DNA from: Salegentibacter lacus | Lineage (GTDB): Bacteria > Bacteroidota > Bacteroidia > Flavobacteriales > Flavobacteriaceae | NCBI RefSeq assembly: GCF_020164555.1 | Contig: NZ_JAIQZB010000021.1 | Span: forward strand, 1-64,000 | DNA length: 64,000 nucleotides | Direction of reading: 5' to 3' | Part shown: positions 1 to 9,492 of the stretch, in pieces | How the letters are laid out: each line of letters begins with the position of its first letter | Numbering within the stretch: the stretch's first letter is position 1 | The notes under the pieces: generated by a model | What the model was told of the DNA's origin: nothing | Database searches by the model: none | The model's input: only the letters and a program-made list of their open reading frames with translations | Position numbers and translations under genes: made by a program

Positions 1-190
1 TTAATTCTAAATTATTTGTAAAAATTGCTAATGCAATTTTACGCGCTGTCAATTCAATAAATCAATGAACTTCCCCGGTATTACCCGAGATATTCTTGCT
101 AAAACAAAAGGACTCGAACCTTTACTCTTTACTTACCCACCCGGGATTTCTTTTCAATATTTTGGGAACTTGTTTCCGCTGTAAGCGGCT
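1..190 (-). other. Probable leader of a ribosomal RNA operon beginning left of the window
   Basis: This stretch has no credible open frame. It lies downstream of three stacked promoters. Reading on the minus strand it carries GTTCATTGATTTATTGAA followed by TTGACAGCGC, which resembles the leader seen before 16S rRNA in many flavobacteria (from memory). A perfect 8-bp stem with a 4-base loop follows (21-40, arms AAAATTGC/GCAATTTT), as expected for the RNase III stem flanking 16S. No rRNA sequence itself is in the window, so the assignment is inference. Confidence 0.5.
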
Positions 191-191
191 G

Positions 192-223
192 CAAATATAC
201 ACTACTTTTTCTTTACAAGCCAA
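192..223 (-). promoter_or_regulatory. Flavobacterial promoter, third of three in tandem (proximal)
   Basis: Minus-strand -7 box TATATTTG (192-199). Candidate -33 TTG triplets are at 216-218 (16-base spacer) and 221-223 (21-base spacer). It is followed by GCAGCCGC like the second copy. Transcription would run left through the leader at 1-190. Confidence 0.6.
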
Positions 224-330
224 ATAATTTTTAATAAATTTTTTGACTTTATTTTTAAAAAGCAACTCCTTAAAAGAACTCTAAAAACAACACCGATTTT
301 CAAACAAAACCTTAGCTGTTTTTGCGGCTG

Positions 331-360
331 CAAATATACAACCCCTTTTAGTTCTCACAA
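331..360 (-). promoter_or_regulatory. Flavobacterial promoter, second of three in tandem
   Basis: Minus-strand -7 box TATATTTG (331-338) with -33 TTG (358-360) and a 19-base spacer, the same geometry as the distal copy. It is followed by GCAGCCGC. The spacing of about 150 bases from copy to copy suggests a stacked strong promoter set for a stable RNA. Confidence 0.6.
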
Positions 361-488
361 GTAAAAAATAATATTTTTTTTACTTTTAATTTTTAAAGCT
401 TTTTCAAACCTTAAAAACCTTGCATCTCCCAGTATGTAATGAACTTCCCACTTTACTCCCCAACCCTCGTTGTGTCTCAAAGCGGGTG

Positions 489-518
489 CAAATATACGCG
501 GGTTTTTTAGATGCACAA
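489..518 (-). promoter_or_regulatory. Flavobacterial promoter, first of three in tandem (distal)
   Basis: On the minus strand the -7 box TATATTTG (489-496) matches TAnnTTTG exactly. A -33 TTG (516-518) lies upstream with a 19-base spacer. The box is followed by GCACCCGC, a string almost repeated after the next two promoters. It points left, away from the porin gene. No protein gene lies between it and the left edge. Confidence 0.6.
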
Positions 519-543
519 GGCTTTATTCGATTTTAGATATTTT

Positions 544-639
544 TCAGAAAATTTCAGCTGGATCTACTTTATTCTCATAAATATCATGCTTCAAATGCGC
601 CGTACCTTCTAAATAGGCAAACAATTGGTTAAAAAACAT
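544..639 (-). CDS. Possible 32-residue small ORF
   Basis: A short ATG frame with a TGA stop, reading MFFNQLFAYLEG at the start and ENKVDPAEIF at the end. The residue mix looks protein-like, with charged residues and few rare codons. It lies just 3' of the porin gene on the same strand and upstream of the tandem promoters. No family is recognised. It could equally be the decayed tail of a longer gene or chance, so it is kept only as a candidate. Confidence 0.2.
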   Translation of the reverse strand: MFFNQLFAYLEGTAHLKHDIYENKVDPAEIF

Positions 640-668
640 TCAATAGAGAATCGCTTCCGAAGAAAAAA

Positions 669-2591
669 TTAAAGAAAAAAGTTCCAAACTAGACCAAATC
701 GAAGTAAAAAGTCGCTATAAGGATAGCGCGGTGCTACAAAGTTATTGTTGGCCTCCAGCAACGAATTGACATTTTCAAGATTTAAAAAGATTCGGGTTTG
801 ATCTACTTTCGCATTAAAAAAGAAGTCTACTACCGGATAATTCCCAAATTCGACTGAATTCTGAACATAGAATTCAGCTAAAACAGGATCGTAAGCATTC
901 ATATTATAATTAGTAAAGTATTTAAAAGTAAATCCCGTTTGGAGGTAAAGCGCCTTATCAAACCATTCATCTTTATAATAAATAGAATTTCGAGTTACAA
1001 ATTCAGGAAGATTTAAAACCGATGCACCGTCCAGCACGTTTTGGTACATTAAGGTATTATCTATGGCAAAAAGGCCAAAATCAAAATCCTTACTTGCCTT
1101 CAACTTTAAATAACGCACCTGGTCTCCCGCCTGAAATGGTTTCACCAGGGTATCTTCCCCTTCAGCAAAATAGGTGTAGTTTTGAATTTGTGTTAATCTT
1201 CCTTCTATATTAAGCAACTTTTTAGAACGCAATTTTCCGTAAATACTTTGCGTATTTACATTATCAAATTCATTCTGCCAGTTATAATTAATATAAGTGC
1301 TTTGATAAAGCAGAAAATTATAATTAGGCATATGGCTGTTTTGGTTAACTCCAAACTCTAATCTATTCTCCTCATCTAAACTATAACCCGCGTGTGCTGA
1401 AAAATAACTACCCGTAAAATCACCAGCGAGGTTTAGCATAGCGTCGGCTTCTACATCAAAACCGCCAATAGTTTTTCTATACTCTCCACCTAACGAATAA
1501 TTTGATCCGGTAAGCTTATTATTAATAGTATCGTTTTCCCGTATATAAAATGTCTTATAACCGTATTCGAAATTCTTAACGGCTGCTTTGGCTTTTACCT
1601 CGCCAAGAGTATTATTAGACCACTGCACATAGGCTTCATTATAAAATTCGGTTAAACGCACCCGGTCCCGTAAATTATTACGCTGAAAAGAAGGTCCAAA
1701 AATCTCGTTTACCGCATTAGCCTGAAGAAAATCGAATTTCTTATAATCGTGGTTAAAAATGTGACCGATCTTTAGTGCATTAGAGGAAAGAGAATCTGGC
1801 CTGGCTACATGATAGAAATGATCTAGATAAAAACGTTTTCCGTAAAGTGTACTTTCGGCATTTTCAAAATTCATTGCTAGCAAGGAACGGTCTTCGAATT
1901 CCTCTTCTTTATTTATATATTGTTGTAATGCTAAATCTGACAGCCCACCGTTTTCCTGATTCATTAAATCGTGGGAGACAAAATGCGTTCTTAACTGATA
2001 TTTTCTATCCAGTGTTTTATAAGTTAGGCCAAACCTAAATATCCCTGTGCTCGTAAGCGCATTTTGATATCTTCCTAATGAACGAACACCTTTATAAGCT
2101 GCAGAGAAATTCAATCTCTCTGATGTATTAATAGTAAATAAAACATCTAATTGTTGCCCTTGTTCAGGTACGGTTTTAAAATAAGCTTCGGTAACCGGTG
2201 TGGGCACGTGGTAATAATAAATATCTTCTACATCTAAAAAATTATAATGCCTGGCTTGTGCACCAAACTCCGGATATAATTTTTCTGCATCAAAATCTAT
2301 CCCAAGCTTATTATAGGTTTGCCCAGTATTAGAAAATGGTAGTAACTCAAAATTATCTTTTCGGCGATAATTGAATTTATAATTTTTTTCTATAGTTAAT
2401 GTGGTATCTACATGAGTAGTATCATTAGCTATTGAAATTATTTTGTAAGCAGAGATTGGGGGTTTAATGGTGTCTTCTTCCTTAGTAGCATTTTCCGAGG
2501 TGCCTTGGTTTCCGCCACCACCGCCCAATCTAGTTTGGGCCTGGCTACAAATAGGTATAAGGAGTAAAATCAGCAGTATGTAAAGTTTCAT
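669..2591 (-). CDS. Putative porin, outer-membrane beta barrel
   Basis: A 640-residue secreted protein that resembles the flavobacterial 'putative porin' family. It has a signal peptide (MKLYILLILLLIPICSQAQ), a Gly-rich linker (GGGGGNQG), then a long run of alternating aromatic and polar strands and a C-terminal Phe-Leu ending typical of outer-membrane barrels. An in-frame ATG 21 bases upstream exists, but it lies on the -7 promoter box at 2610-2617, so the start at 2591 is preferred. It is likely monocistronic. The substrate is unknown; the family has no tested function that I can cite. Confidence 0.75.
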   Translation of the reverse strand: MKLYILLILLLIPICSQAQTRLGGGGGNQGTSENATKEEDTIKPPISAYKIISIANDTTHVDTTLTIEKNYKFNYRRKDNFELLPFSNTGQTYNKLGIDFDAEKLYPEFGAQARHYNFLDVEDIYYYHVPTPVTEAYFKTVPEQGQQLDVLFTINTSERLNFSAAYKGVRSLGRYQNALTSTGIFRFGLTYKTLDRKYQLRTHFVSHDLMNQENGGLSDLALQQYINKEEEFEDRSLLAMNFENAESTLYGKRFYLDHFYHVARPDSLSSNALKIGHIFNHDYKKFDFLQANAVNEIFGPSFQRNNLRDRVRLTEFYNEAYVQWSNNTLGEVKAKAAVKNFEYGYKTFYIRENDTINNKLTGSNYSLGGEYRKTIGGFDVEADAMLNLAGDFTGSYFSAHAGYSLDEENRLEFGVNQNSHMPNYNFLLYQSTYINYNWQNEFDNVNTQSIYGKLRSKKLLNIEGRLTQIQNYTYFAEGEDTLVKPFQAGDQVRYLKLKASKDFDFGLFAIDNTLMYQNVLDGASVLNLPEFVTRNSIYYKDEWFDKALYLQTGFTFKYFTNYNMNAYDPVLAEFYVQNSVEFGNYPVVDFFFNAKVDQTRIFLNLENVNSLLEANNNFVAPRYPYSDFLLRFGLVWNFFL

Positions 2592-2609
2592 ATATAAAAT
2601 GGACTTCAA

Positions 2610-2617
2610 CAAAAGTA
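2610..2617 (-). promoter_or_regulatory. -7 promoter box of the porin gene
   Basis: TACTTTTG on the minus strand fits TAnnTTTG. It would start RNA about 12 bases before the ATG at 2591 and so decides the choice of start. No clean -33 TTG is visible. Confidence 0.45.
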
Positions 2618-2866
2618 AAAATAAAAATCACAGAAAACAGAAATTGCTATAAACAAAAAGATCACAAAGCCTTTGGCCTTCTCGCTGAAGTCTTAAGCAC
2701 CGAGCATATAATATAAGATAGGTAATTGAACCGTGATTTTAGCAAAAAAATTGTGTAGAAAGATATTCAGCCTGTAAGTATTCTATATTTTACAGATCAG
2801 ACAGACAGTTCCAATAACTGTTTCATCAAATAGCATTATTCACCATATTTATAAAGTAATAGGTCA
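2618..2866. other. Intergenic stretch without gene
   Basis: Between the porin promoter and the terminator of the SusCD locus. I see no open frame with protein-like composition, no tRNA shape and no clear repeat. It only separates two minus-strand units. Confidence 0.5.
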
Positions 2867-2904
2867 AAAAAAAACCGTCTAAAAATAATTTTTAGACGGT
2901 TTTC
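2867..2904 (-). terminator. Terminator of the SusC/SusD/lipoprotein operon
   Basis: A near-perfect stem built on ACCGTCTAAAAAT and its complement (about 2874-2900), followed on the minus strand by a run of nine T. It lies about 40 bases after the stop of the lipoprotein gene and closes the three-gene operon. A shorter T-run on the plus side could make it partly bidirectional. Confidence 0.8.
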
Positions 2905-2942
2905 ATAAATTTATATAAACTATAACTTCTTATAGTATAACA

Positions 2943-3698
2943 TTAAGTGTCATCACCATCAGTTTCTTCAGTATTAGAGCTACCTCCAAGAGTAAAAGCT
3001 TCAGTTGTTTCAGCTCCAAAATCACCAGGAATAACAAGAAGTTCCTCTCCACCAAAAGTTAAGGTTACAGATCCTTGGTCAGGAAAAGTAAGACCATCTC
3101 CGTAAGAATCAAAAATGGTGAAAGTGTAATCGCCATCAGGAAGACATCTCTCTACCGTAGTACCTCCGGCTCCGTCTACATATGGTCCGCCTTCTAAAAT
3201 AGTATTACCCTCAGTATCTTTAACATTCCAGGTAGTCTCACTAGCGTAGCCATCAAAAACGAAATCAATAACCAAAGGACTATCACAAGACAAAGAAACG
3301 TTTAGAGTAAAGTCATCCCCTGTAGAAAAATTCTCTTGAGGTGCAAGACCTAGAATTAAGGTTTCTCCATTTGGACTAAAATTAACATCCTGAACATTGA
3401 CTGTAAAAACTGCCTCGTTAGAACCACCAGGTACAACTACTGTTTCAGGTACAGAATATGCCTCAGCACTCATGCTAGAAGACTCCCTTACTACTATATC
3501 CAAAGTTCTATCCTCGTTAACTATATTGGATGTATAAACATTCAAATCATAGGATGTACTTCCGCCCAATTCTATTTTAATATCTGCAGGACCTTCTTGA
3601 AGCGCGGCAAAATTTGGTGGCGTAAAATCACTTTCATGATCACAACCCACGAAAGAAAACGCTATGGTTGCAATAAATAACAATAAATATTTTTTCAT
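2943..3698 (-). CDS. Lipoprotein of the SusCD locus, unknown function
   Basis: A 251-residue lipoprotein with a lipobox (FSFVGC, lipid Cys 19). The N-terminal half looks like a beta-sandwich with an adhesin-like pattern. The C-terminal half holds the motif FDSYGDGLTFPDQG, often seen in secreted flavobacterial beta domains, and the acidic tail EETDGDDT ends the protein. It follows susD by 26 bases and is bounded by a terminator, so it is the third gene of the uptake operon. By position it may be a surface ligand-binding lipoprotein. That role is inference; no enzyme motif is seen. Confidence 0.6.
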   Translation of the reverse strand: MKKYLLLFIATIAFSFVGCDHESDFTPPNFAALQEGPADIKIELGGSTSYDLNVYTSNIVNEDRTLDIVVRESSSMSAEAYSVPETVVVPGGSNEAVFTVNVQDVNFSPNGETLILGLAPQENFSTGDDFTLNVSLSCDSPLVIDFVFDGYASETTWNVKDTEGNTILEGGPYVDGAGGTTVERCLPDGDYTFTIFDSYGDGLTFPDQGSVTLTFGGEELLVIPGDFGAETTEAFTLGGSSNTEETDGDDT

Positions 3699-3724
3699 AA
3701 TGTATTTATCTTTTAAGATTAAGA

Positions 3725-5272
3725 CTAGTTGTTTTGAGTACTAATAGCCGGGTTATAAAGAATTTCCGCTTCTGGAATTTCAAAAGTCATACGCTCATCG
3801 TTATAAGGAATTGGCTCCCCTACAAAAGATAAGTGGTTCGGCCCTCTTACAGTCGTCGCCTTGTTTCTCTTCATAGCAAGGTAAGATTTCCCTTCACCCC
3901 AAAGTTCAATTCGAGTTTGTAGGTAAATTTCATCTTCAAGATCCTGCCCAGAAAGATCATCCAGGTAAGATGTATCATCTACTCTTAAGTCTAAAAGGGC
4001 AGCTAAAGATGTTCTGGCCTCAGCATCCATATCAAGATTGGCAGCTGCTTCAGCATTCAATAAATACATTTCAGCGATTCTCATATAAACAAGATCCATT
4101 GTAATTACCTGAGATGGCCCTCTTGCAACTCTAGCAGGATCATAGAATTTACCCCATGGTTGCAGATAGTTAGCAGATCCAGGATTGCTCATAAATTGAC
4201 GTCTTCTAACATCATCAGCAGGCATTTGATCGTAAAGATCAGAATCCATGGCCTTATAATCACCATAACCAGCATAACTATAGGAGAAGTAATCCATTTG
4301 TCCCCACCAGGAAACAAGACCAACCCCAACATCTGATGTAACATCAACACCCCACATCCATCCTGCAGTATTTACATCATTAAATCCACCACCGGAAATG
4401 CTTCCGCTGTTTCCAACCAAGTTTACTTCTGCAGCATCTGTAGGAGCAACTTCAGTAGAATCCATAATTGGGTAGCTACTTTCAGCGATAATCTCATCGG
4501 TTAAAGTCTTAACCTGTCCCCAGGCTTCAGGAGTGTCCTTTGATGCCAAAACATAAGCTAAAATACCTTTTGCAACATCCTGGTTTATTTCGTTTTTAGC
4601 AGATCTTCCAAATCCATCAAGCAAAGAAATCGCATGATTTAAATCTGATTCTATAAGATCATAAATTTGTGATGCCGGTACTTTAGGACCGTTCTCCTCT
4701 TCTGGAGATACATAAATTGGAAGTATTTCCTCATTAGGATCGTATTCCTTTTGATAATATTGAGTAAGGTAAAAGTAAGAATGTGCTCTCAATGCCTTAG
4801 CTTGCCCAAGAATATATTTATTCTCTTCTACTTCCGGCTCAGCATCGTTACCTCCAACTGCATTAATAACAAGATTGGCAGAACGAACAATACGGTAATA
4901 ATACCTCCAAGGCATATAATTTCTTTGTTGAAGAAAATCCTTTGGCGCCTGAAATTCAGTGATATCAGCTCTATACCAACCAAAAGAACTTACAGAAAGG
5001 GCCATATCACCACTTAGCATATCTCCATAAATATCATATCCTTTATGGCCAAAATCATCGTGGTTAGTAGTACCTCCAGATCCAGATTCAAATTGAAGAG
5101 AGTAAATACCAGTCAAAGTTCCAACCAGTACGTCTGCATTAGTTTCACCAGCTTCTGAAACCTGTTCCTGTGTTAAAAATTCAGAAGGCTCCTTTTCCAG
5201 GTAGTCTTCGCTACATCCTACTAGCATAAGCAGCGCGGATGACAGCAATGTTAATTTAAATAAATTTTTCAT
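3725..5272 (-). CDS. RagB/SusD family nutrient-binding lipoprotein
   Basis: A 515-residue lipoprotein (lipobox LMLVGC, then SEDYLEKEP, the usual SusD opening). The family sits on the cell surface as a lid over the SusC barrel and binds oligosaccharides or peptides. Family features include the TPR-like helices with ALRAHSYFYL near residue 160 and the closing LWGEGKSYLAMKRN segment. Length is normal for the family. It follows susC by 18 bases and is co-transcribed. No glycoside hydrolase, peptidase or regulator accompanies the pair, so the substrate cannot be told. Confidence 0.92.
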   Translation of the reverse strand: MKNLFKLTLLSSALLMLVGCSEDYLEKEPSEFLTQEQVSEAGETNADVLVGTLTGIYSLQFESGSGGTTNHDDFGHKGYDIYGDMLSGDMALSVSSFGWYRADITEFQAPKDFLQQRNYMPWRYYYRIVRSANLVINAVGGNDAEPEVEENKYILGQAKALRAHSYFYLTQYYQKEYDPNEEILPIYVSPEEENGPKVPASQIYDLIESDLNHAISLLDGFGRSAKNEINQDVAKGILAYVLASKDTPEAWGQVKTLTDEIIAESSYPIMDSTEVAPTDAAEVNLVGNSGSISGGGFNDVNTAGWMWGVDVTSDVGVGLVSWWGQMDYFSYSYAGYGDYKAMDSDLYDQMPADDVRRRQFMSNPGSANYLQPWGKFYDPARVARGPSQVITMDLVYMRIAEMYLLNAEAAANLDMDAEARTSLAALLDLRVDDTSYLDDLSGQDLEDEIYLQTRIELWGEGKSYLAMKRNKATTVRGPNHLSFVGEPIPYNDERMTFEIPEAEILYNPAISTQNN

Positions 5273-5290
5273 ATCGTATATTTTTTATTT

Positions 5291-8200
5291 TTAAAACTTA
5301 ACTCTTACACCTGCAGTAATCGTTGTAAGAGGGGCGTATAAACGACGTCCAGAATTACCTGTTTCATCCGTGTTTGGAAGGAAACCATCTCTTGCAGTAT
5401 TCACATAAAGGTTATCTCCAGATAAATAGAGGTTCACATAGTTAATCCCGCTATCTCCAAACATTTCTTCTGGAATCGTATATCCAACTCTAACATTGTT
5501 TAATGCGATATAATCTGTGCTTGTTACAAAACGGTCAGAAGCTGAAGTACCATTTACAAATGCGTTATCTGTTAAAGCAGGAACGCTTGTCATATCTCCA
5601 GGACGTTGCCATCTGTTTAAGATGTCTGAGTGGTAATTGTTTCCAACTGCACCAAAACGGTCGCTCATTAACTCTGCATACTGCGCATCGTAAGCATGAC
5701 CTCCAAAGCTATAGATAAGCTGAGCGCCAAAAGTAAAGTTCATAAAGTTACCACCTAATCTCATACCACCTCTTACATCAGGAATCGCTGATTTATCGAT
5801 ATATTTTTCAGTAGCATTAGCATAAGTTTCTGTAACTCGTCTTTCAATATTAGCATCTGGATTATCAGTAGTAAAAAGTTTCATATTTTGAATGGCTTCT
5901 TCACCATTATCCAGAATTCCATTGGAATTAGCATCATTAAAGTATTGGTACCACTGTGGAGCACCATTCGCTGGATTAACTCCCGCATACTCTCTAGTAT
6001 AGATATCAAAAATAGATCTACCCTCACTAAAAGCAAAAGGAGAATTAGAAGTATCTAATATACGCTCTTCTCCAGTAGAAGGATCTAATGGCATTCTTGT
6101 AATCACGTTATCCAAAATCTCACCGTTCACACTTAGATCTAAATTAAAGTCTGCAGTTTGAACAAGATGACCTGTTAAATTAAATTCTAAACCTGAGTTT
6201 CTTAAATCCCCATCGTTAACTGTAATAATGGCGATACCCTGAGAAGGACCTACTCTACGTGAAAAAATCTGGTCTTCTGTATTTTTAATATAATAATCTA
6301 TGGAACCATCTAACCATTTTCCAAGTCCAAACTCAGTACCTACCTGGTACATTGTTGAAGTCTCCCAGGTTAGATCTGGATTTCCATTCCCTAACATTGA
6401 AAGAGATATCTCATTGTTTAGGTTATTAATACTAAAAGTATCATATCCAGAATAGTATCCTACCCCAGCTTCATCACCCATAATACCGTAAGAAGCCTTA
6501 AATTTAAGGAAGTTGAACAAATCGTTGTTTGCAAGGAAATCTTCGTTAGAAGCTACCCAGGCAGCACCAACAGATCCAAATGTCCCCCATTTCTCATTAA
6601 CAAAACGAGAAGATCCGTCACGACGTACCGATCCTGTAAGGAAGTAAGTATCAATGAAATTATAGTTAACCTGCCCAAAATAAGATTCTATAGACCTTCC
6701 TTCGTTAAAACCAGTAGCAGGACTTGCAGCAACAACATAGTTATTTAGTTCGTAAATATCTGAAGCTACAGCTTTGGTTTTAAATGCTGTATTATAAGAC
6801 AATTCAAAATCATTAGATTCGTGTGCAGCCAAAACTTCCAGGCTATGATCCCCAAATTGATTCTCATAACGCAATAACTGTAAAAAGTTAGTAGTTAAGG
6901 TTTCGGTATCTGACTTAAATAAAGTACCGCCATCACCTTGCGCAGAACCATAGAAAGGATTGCTTGCACTAGTATATCTATTCATCGCATACTGAGCACC
7001 AAATTTGGTTTCAAACGTAAGGTTATCAGTAATTATAAAATCTAAACCAAAACTTCCGTTCAATTCGTGTCTTTCAGTATTATTATAGTCGTAAAGCGCA
7101 GAACCAACCGGGTTCAATCCGTCAGATTGTGGTCTTGTTCTAAAATTTGAAAAGCTACCATAATCCAATTGATTACCACCAAATATAGGATCTGGCACCA
7201 ATTCTCCTTCATCATCTCTCAAATAAACCCCAAAAATAGGAGCTGTTTTGTCAGCAAATTCAAAAACGTTTTCAGATCCTACTGTTTGGCCGTTTTCTAA
7301 TTGCTCAGAATATGCATAACCAATGTTAGCGGAAAGGTCTAACCATTCCTTAACCTGAGACTTTAAATTTAAACGTGTGGTATACCGGTCATAGCCTGTA
7401 TTTAAAGCATAACCATTATCATTTAAATACCCTGCAGAAGCAAAGTAAGTAGTTTTCTCATCTCCACCACCAAAACGCACGTTGGCTTCAGATCTAATAG
7501 CCTGCTTAAACGCTGCATCAGCATAATTCTGTGGTGTATACTTTCTTGTCACACCATCTCTTACCATACGGGTATCAGGATTAATTAATTCTGAAGCTGA
7601 ATCTACATTCCACATATTATATCCAGCAGGAACATAATTAGAAGAAAACAATCTTGCGTTTGCATAAGCTACTGGATCTGCAGCTCCCGTAATATTACCT
7701 CGATTATAAATACCTTCCCAAACAAGTCCGATGTATTGTTCTGGTGAAGTAAGAACATCATATCTTGGAATTATCTGATCGTTAACACCTGTTCTAACAT
7801 CTACTTCAATGTAATCTTCTCCGGTAGAAGTACCTGCTTTTGTAGTAAGCAAAATAACACCGTTGGCACCACGAGAACCGTAAATTGCGGTTGCGGTAGC
7901 ATCTTTAAGTACGGTAGTACTCTTAATATCTGCGGGGTTAATAGAGTTAATACTTCCTGAAAAAGGAACACCGTCTACTACATAAAGCGGAGCTCGGTTT
8001 CCATTTACAGAACCAAAACCTCTAATTCTAATCGTAGAAGTCGTACCTGGCTGTCCAGAAGTATTAATTACATTAACACCTGCAACCTCACCTGCTAATG
8101 CCTGAGAAACGTTAGAAAAGTTTTTATTTTCCAAATTCTCAGTATCAATGGTAGTTGCTGTACCAGCAAAAGATTGTCTTGTAGCGGTACCGTATCCTAC

Positions 8201-8521
8201 TACTACTACTTCATCTAAAGCAGCAGCGTCTGTACCAAGAGTAACATCATAAACATCAGCTGCTCCAACAGTCACCTCTTGATTACTAAATCCAACATAA
8301 CTAAAGACAATGACGTCTCCTATGTCTACTGAAAGACTATATTCCCCATCAAAATTTGTTTGGGCACCATTAGTGGTACCTTTCTCAATTACGTTCACTC
8401 CCGGTAGGGGCAAACCATCTTCGTCGATGACCGTACCGGTCACCACTTTTTCCTGTGCAAAAGTAAATTGCACTACAAACGCTAATAATAGCGTAAGAAT
8501 TCCATGTAATTTGTTTTTCAT
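5291..8521 (-). CDS. SusC/RagA family TonB-linked outer-membrane transporter
   Basis: A 1076-residue TonB-dependent barrel. In order it shows a signal peptide (ending VVQFTFAQ), a carboxypeptidase-D regulatory-like domain (about 25-100, VTGTVIDEDGLPLPGVNV), the SusC signature EVVVVGYGT near residue 105, a plug (LYVVDGVPFSG, ATAIYGSRGANGVILLTTK) and a long barrel ending VRVKF. It imports a large nutrient with its SusD lid, driven by TonB. It is first in a three-gene operon, and a candidate promoter lies about 150 bases upstream. No sigma/anti-sigma pair or hybrid sensor is beside it, so regulation is not visible. Confidence 0.95.
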   Translation of the reverse strand: MKNKLHGILTLLLAFVVQFTFAQEKVVTGTVIDEDGLPLPGVNVIEKGTTNGAQTNFDGEYSLSVDIGDVIVFSYVGFSNQEVTVGAADVYDVTLGTDAAALDEVVVVGYGTATRQSFAGTATTIDTENLENKNFSNVSQALAGEVAGVNVINTSGQPGTTSTIRIRGFGSVNGNRAPLYVVDGVPFSGSINSINPADIKSTTVLKDATATAIYGSRGANGVILLTTKAGTSTGEDYIEVDVRTGVNDQIIPRYDVLTSPEQYIGLVWEGIYNRGNITGAADPVAYANARLFSSNYVPAGYNMWNVDSASELINPDTRMVRDGVTRKYTPQNYADAAFKQAIRSEANVRFGGGDEKTTYFASAGYLNDNGYALNTGYDRYTTRLNLKSQVKEWLDLSANIGYAYSEQLENGQTVGSENVFEFADKTAPIFGVYLRDDEGELVPDPIFGGNQLDYGSFSNFRTRPQSDGLNPVGSALYDYNNTERHELNGSFGLDFIITDNLTFETKFGAQYAMNRYTSASNPFYGSAQGDGGTLFKSDTETLTTNFLQLLRYENQFGDHSLEVLAAHESNDFELSYNTAFKTKAVASDIYELNNYVVAASPATGFNEGRSIESYFGQVNYNFIDTYFLTGSVRRDGSSRFVNEKWGTFGSVGAAWVASNEDFLANNDLFNFLKFKASYGIMGDEAGVGYYSGYDTFSINNLNNEISLSMLGNGNPDLTWETSTMYQVGTEFGLGKWLDGSIDYYIKNTEDQIFSRRVGPSQGIAIITVNDGDLRNSGLEFNLTGHLVQTADFNLDLSVNGEILDNVITRMPLDPSTGEERILDTSNSPFAFSEGRSIFDIYTREYAGVNPANGAPQWYQYFNDANSNGILDNGEEAIQNMKLFTTDNPDANIERRVTETYANATEKYIDKSAIPDVRGGMRLGGNFMNFTFGAQLIYSFGGHAYDAQYAELMSDRFGAVGNNYHSDILNRWQRPGDMTSVPALTDNAFVNGTSASDRFVTSTDYIALNNVRVGYTIPEEMFGDSGINYVNLYLSGDNLYVNTARDGFLPNTDETGNSGRRLYAPLTTITAGVRVKF

Positions 8522-8676
8522 TATTATTTAAATTTGAATTAGCCTACGCCAAAAATCATAATAAATTCTTAATAAACCAAATGATTTTTTAATTGAATTA
8601 TCATTTCCTTTATCAAAACATCTTTGAAAGATATAAAACAGAGGCCCTTTGAGAGGTTATTTTTTTACGAATATTG

Positions 8677-8684
8677 CAAAATTA
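8677..8684 (-). promoter_or_regulatory. Candidate -7 box for the susC operon
   Basis: Minus-strand TAATTTTG fits TAnnTTTG and would leave an untranslated leader of roughly 150 bases before susC. No perfect -33 TTG is present, so support is moderate. The rest of 8522-8866 is AT-rich and shows no gene. Confidence 0.35.
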
Positions 8685-8866
8685 TATATAATTAACATTT
8701 GTAAACCCATAGGAACTTTATGAGTATTTTAATAAAAAAAAGGCAATAACTCATTTTCCGAAACGTTTTCCCGCGCAAATTCAAAGAACACACTATATAT
8801 TATATACGAAGAAAAGGAACTAATAGTTTTGTATATACCCGAAAATCTTGCAATTTTTGCAGTATC

Positions 8867-9463
8867 ATGCTAAAAATGTATAACCTCCCCTGCCAGATAG
8901 CCGGCACAGACGAAGCCGGCCGTGGTTGCCTTGCCGGCCCAGTAACTGCAGCAGCAGTAATTTTACCCAAAAACTTTAAAAACAAATTATTAAACGACTC
9001 TAAGCAAACTAAGCTAAGTGATCGTAATAAACTTAAAGAAATTATTATTGGTGAAGCTATTGCTTACGGAATAGCCCACGTATATATGGAAGAAATTGAT
9101 GAAATTAATATTCTAAATGCATCTATTTTGGCGATGCACCGGGCGATTAAACAGTTAAGTTGTGAACCAGAACATATTATAGTGGATGGCAATAAATTTA
9201 AACCATACGGAAATATATCACACGATTGCGTTATAAAAGGGGACGGGAAATTTCTTAGCATTGCTGCAGCTTCTATTTTAGCTAAAACCGCCAGAGATGA
9301 ATTTATGGAAAAAATACATCAGGAATTCCCTCTTTACAATTGGAAACAAAACAAAGGTTATCCCACTAAAGAACATCGCCGTGCGATCATGGAGTTTGGC
9401 AGCACTCCTTATCATCGAAAAAGCTTCAAGCTTTTGCCGGAACAATTAAAACTTACGCTATAA
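8867..9463 (+). CDS. rnhB: Ribonuclease HII
   Basis: A 198-residue enzyme that cuts RNA in RNA-DNA hybrids and removes misinserted ribonucleotides. The catalytic opening [13 protein letters not shown] (Asp15, Glu16), IIVDG, the [13 protein letters not shown] helix and the KGYPTKEH segment are all present, and length matches the family. The start at 8867 follows a stop-rich region. A second in-frame Met lies three codons later and cannot be excluded. The gene is followed by a lipoprotein gene on the same strand after 29 bases. Confidence 0.96.
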   Translation: MLKMYNLPCQIAGTDEAGRGCLAGPVTAAAVILPKNFKNKLLNDSKQTKLSDRNKLKEIIIGEAIAYGIAHVYMEEIDEINILNASILAMHRAIKQLSCEPEHIIVDGNKFKPYGNISHDCVIKGDGKFLSIAAASILAKTARDEFMEKIHQEFPLYNWKQNKGYPTKEHRRAIMEFGSTPYHRKSFKLLPEQLKLTL

Positions 9464-9492
9464 CTTTTATATTTGCTGAAATTTTAGCTTTT

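Noticed and set aside
110-120. GGTTCGAGTCC on the minus strand, like a tRNA T-loop
   Set aside because: The flanking bases do not form the acceptor, D and anticodon arms of a tRNA; it fits better as part of a leader.
8762-8776. CGAAACGTTTTC, resembling a LacI-type operator
   Set aside because: Only one imperfect site and no LacI-type gene nearby; likely chance.
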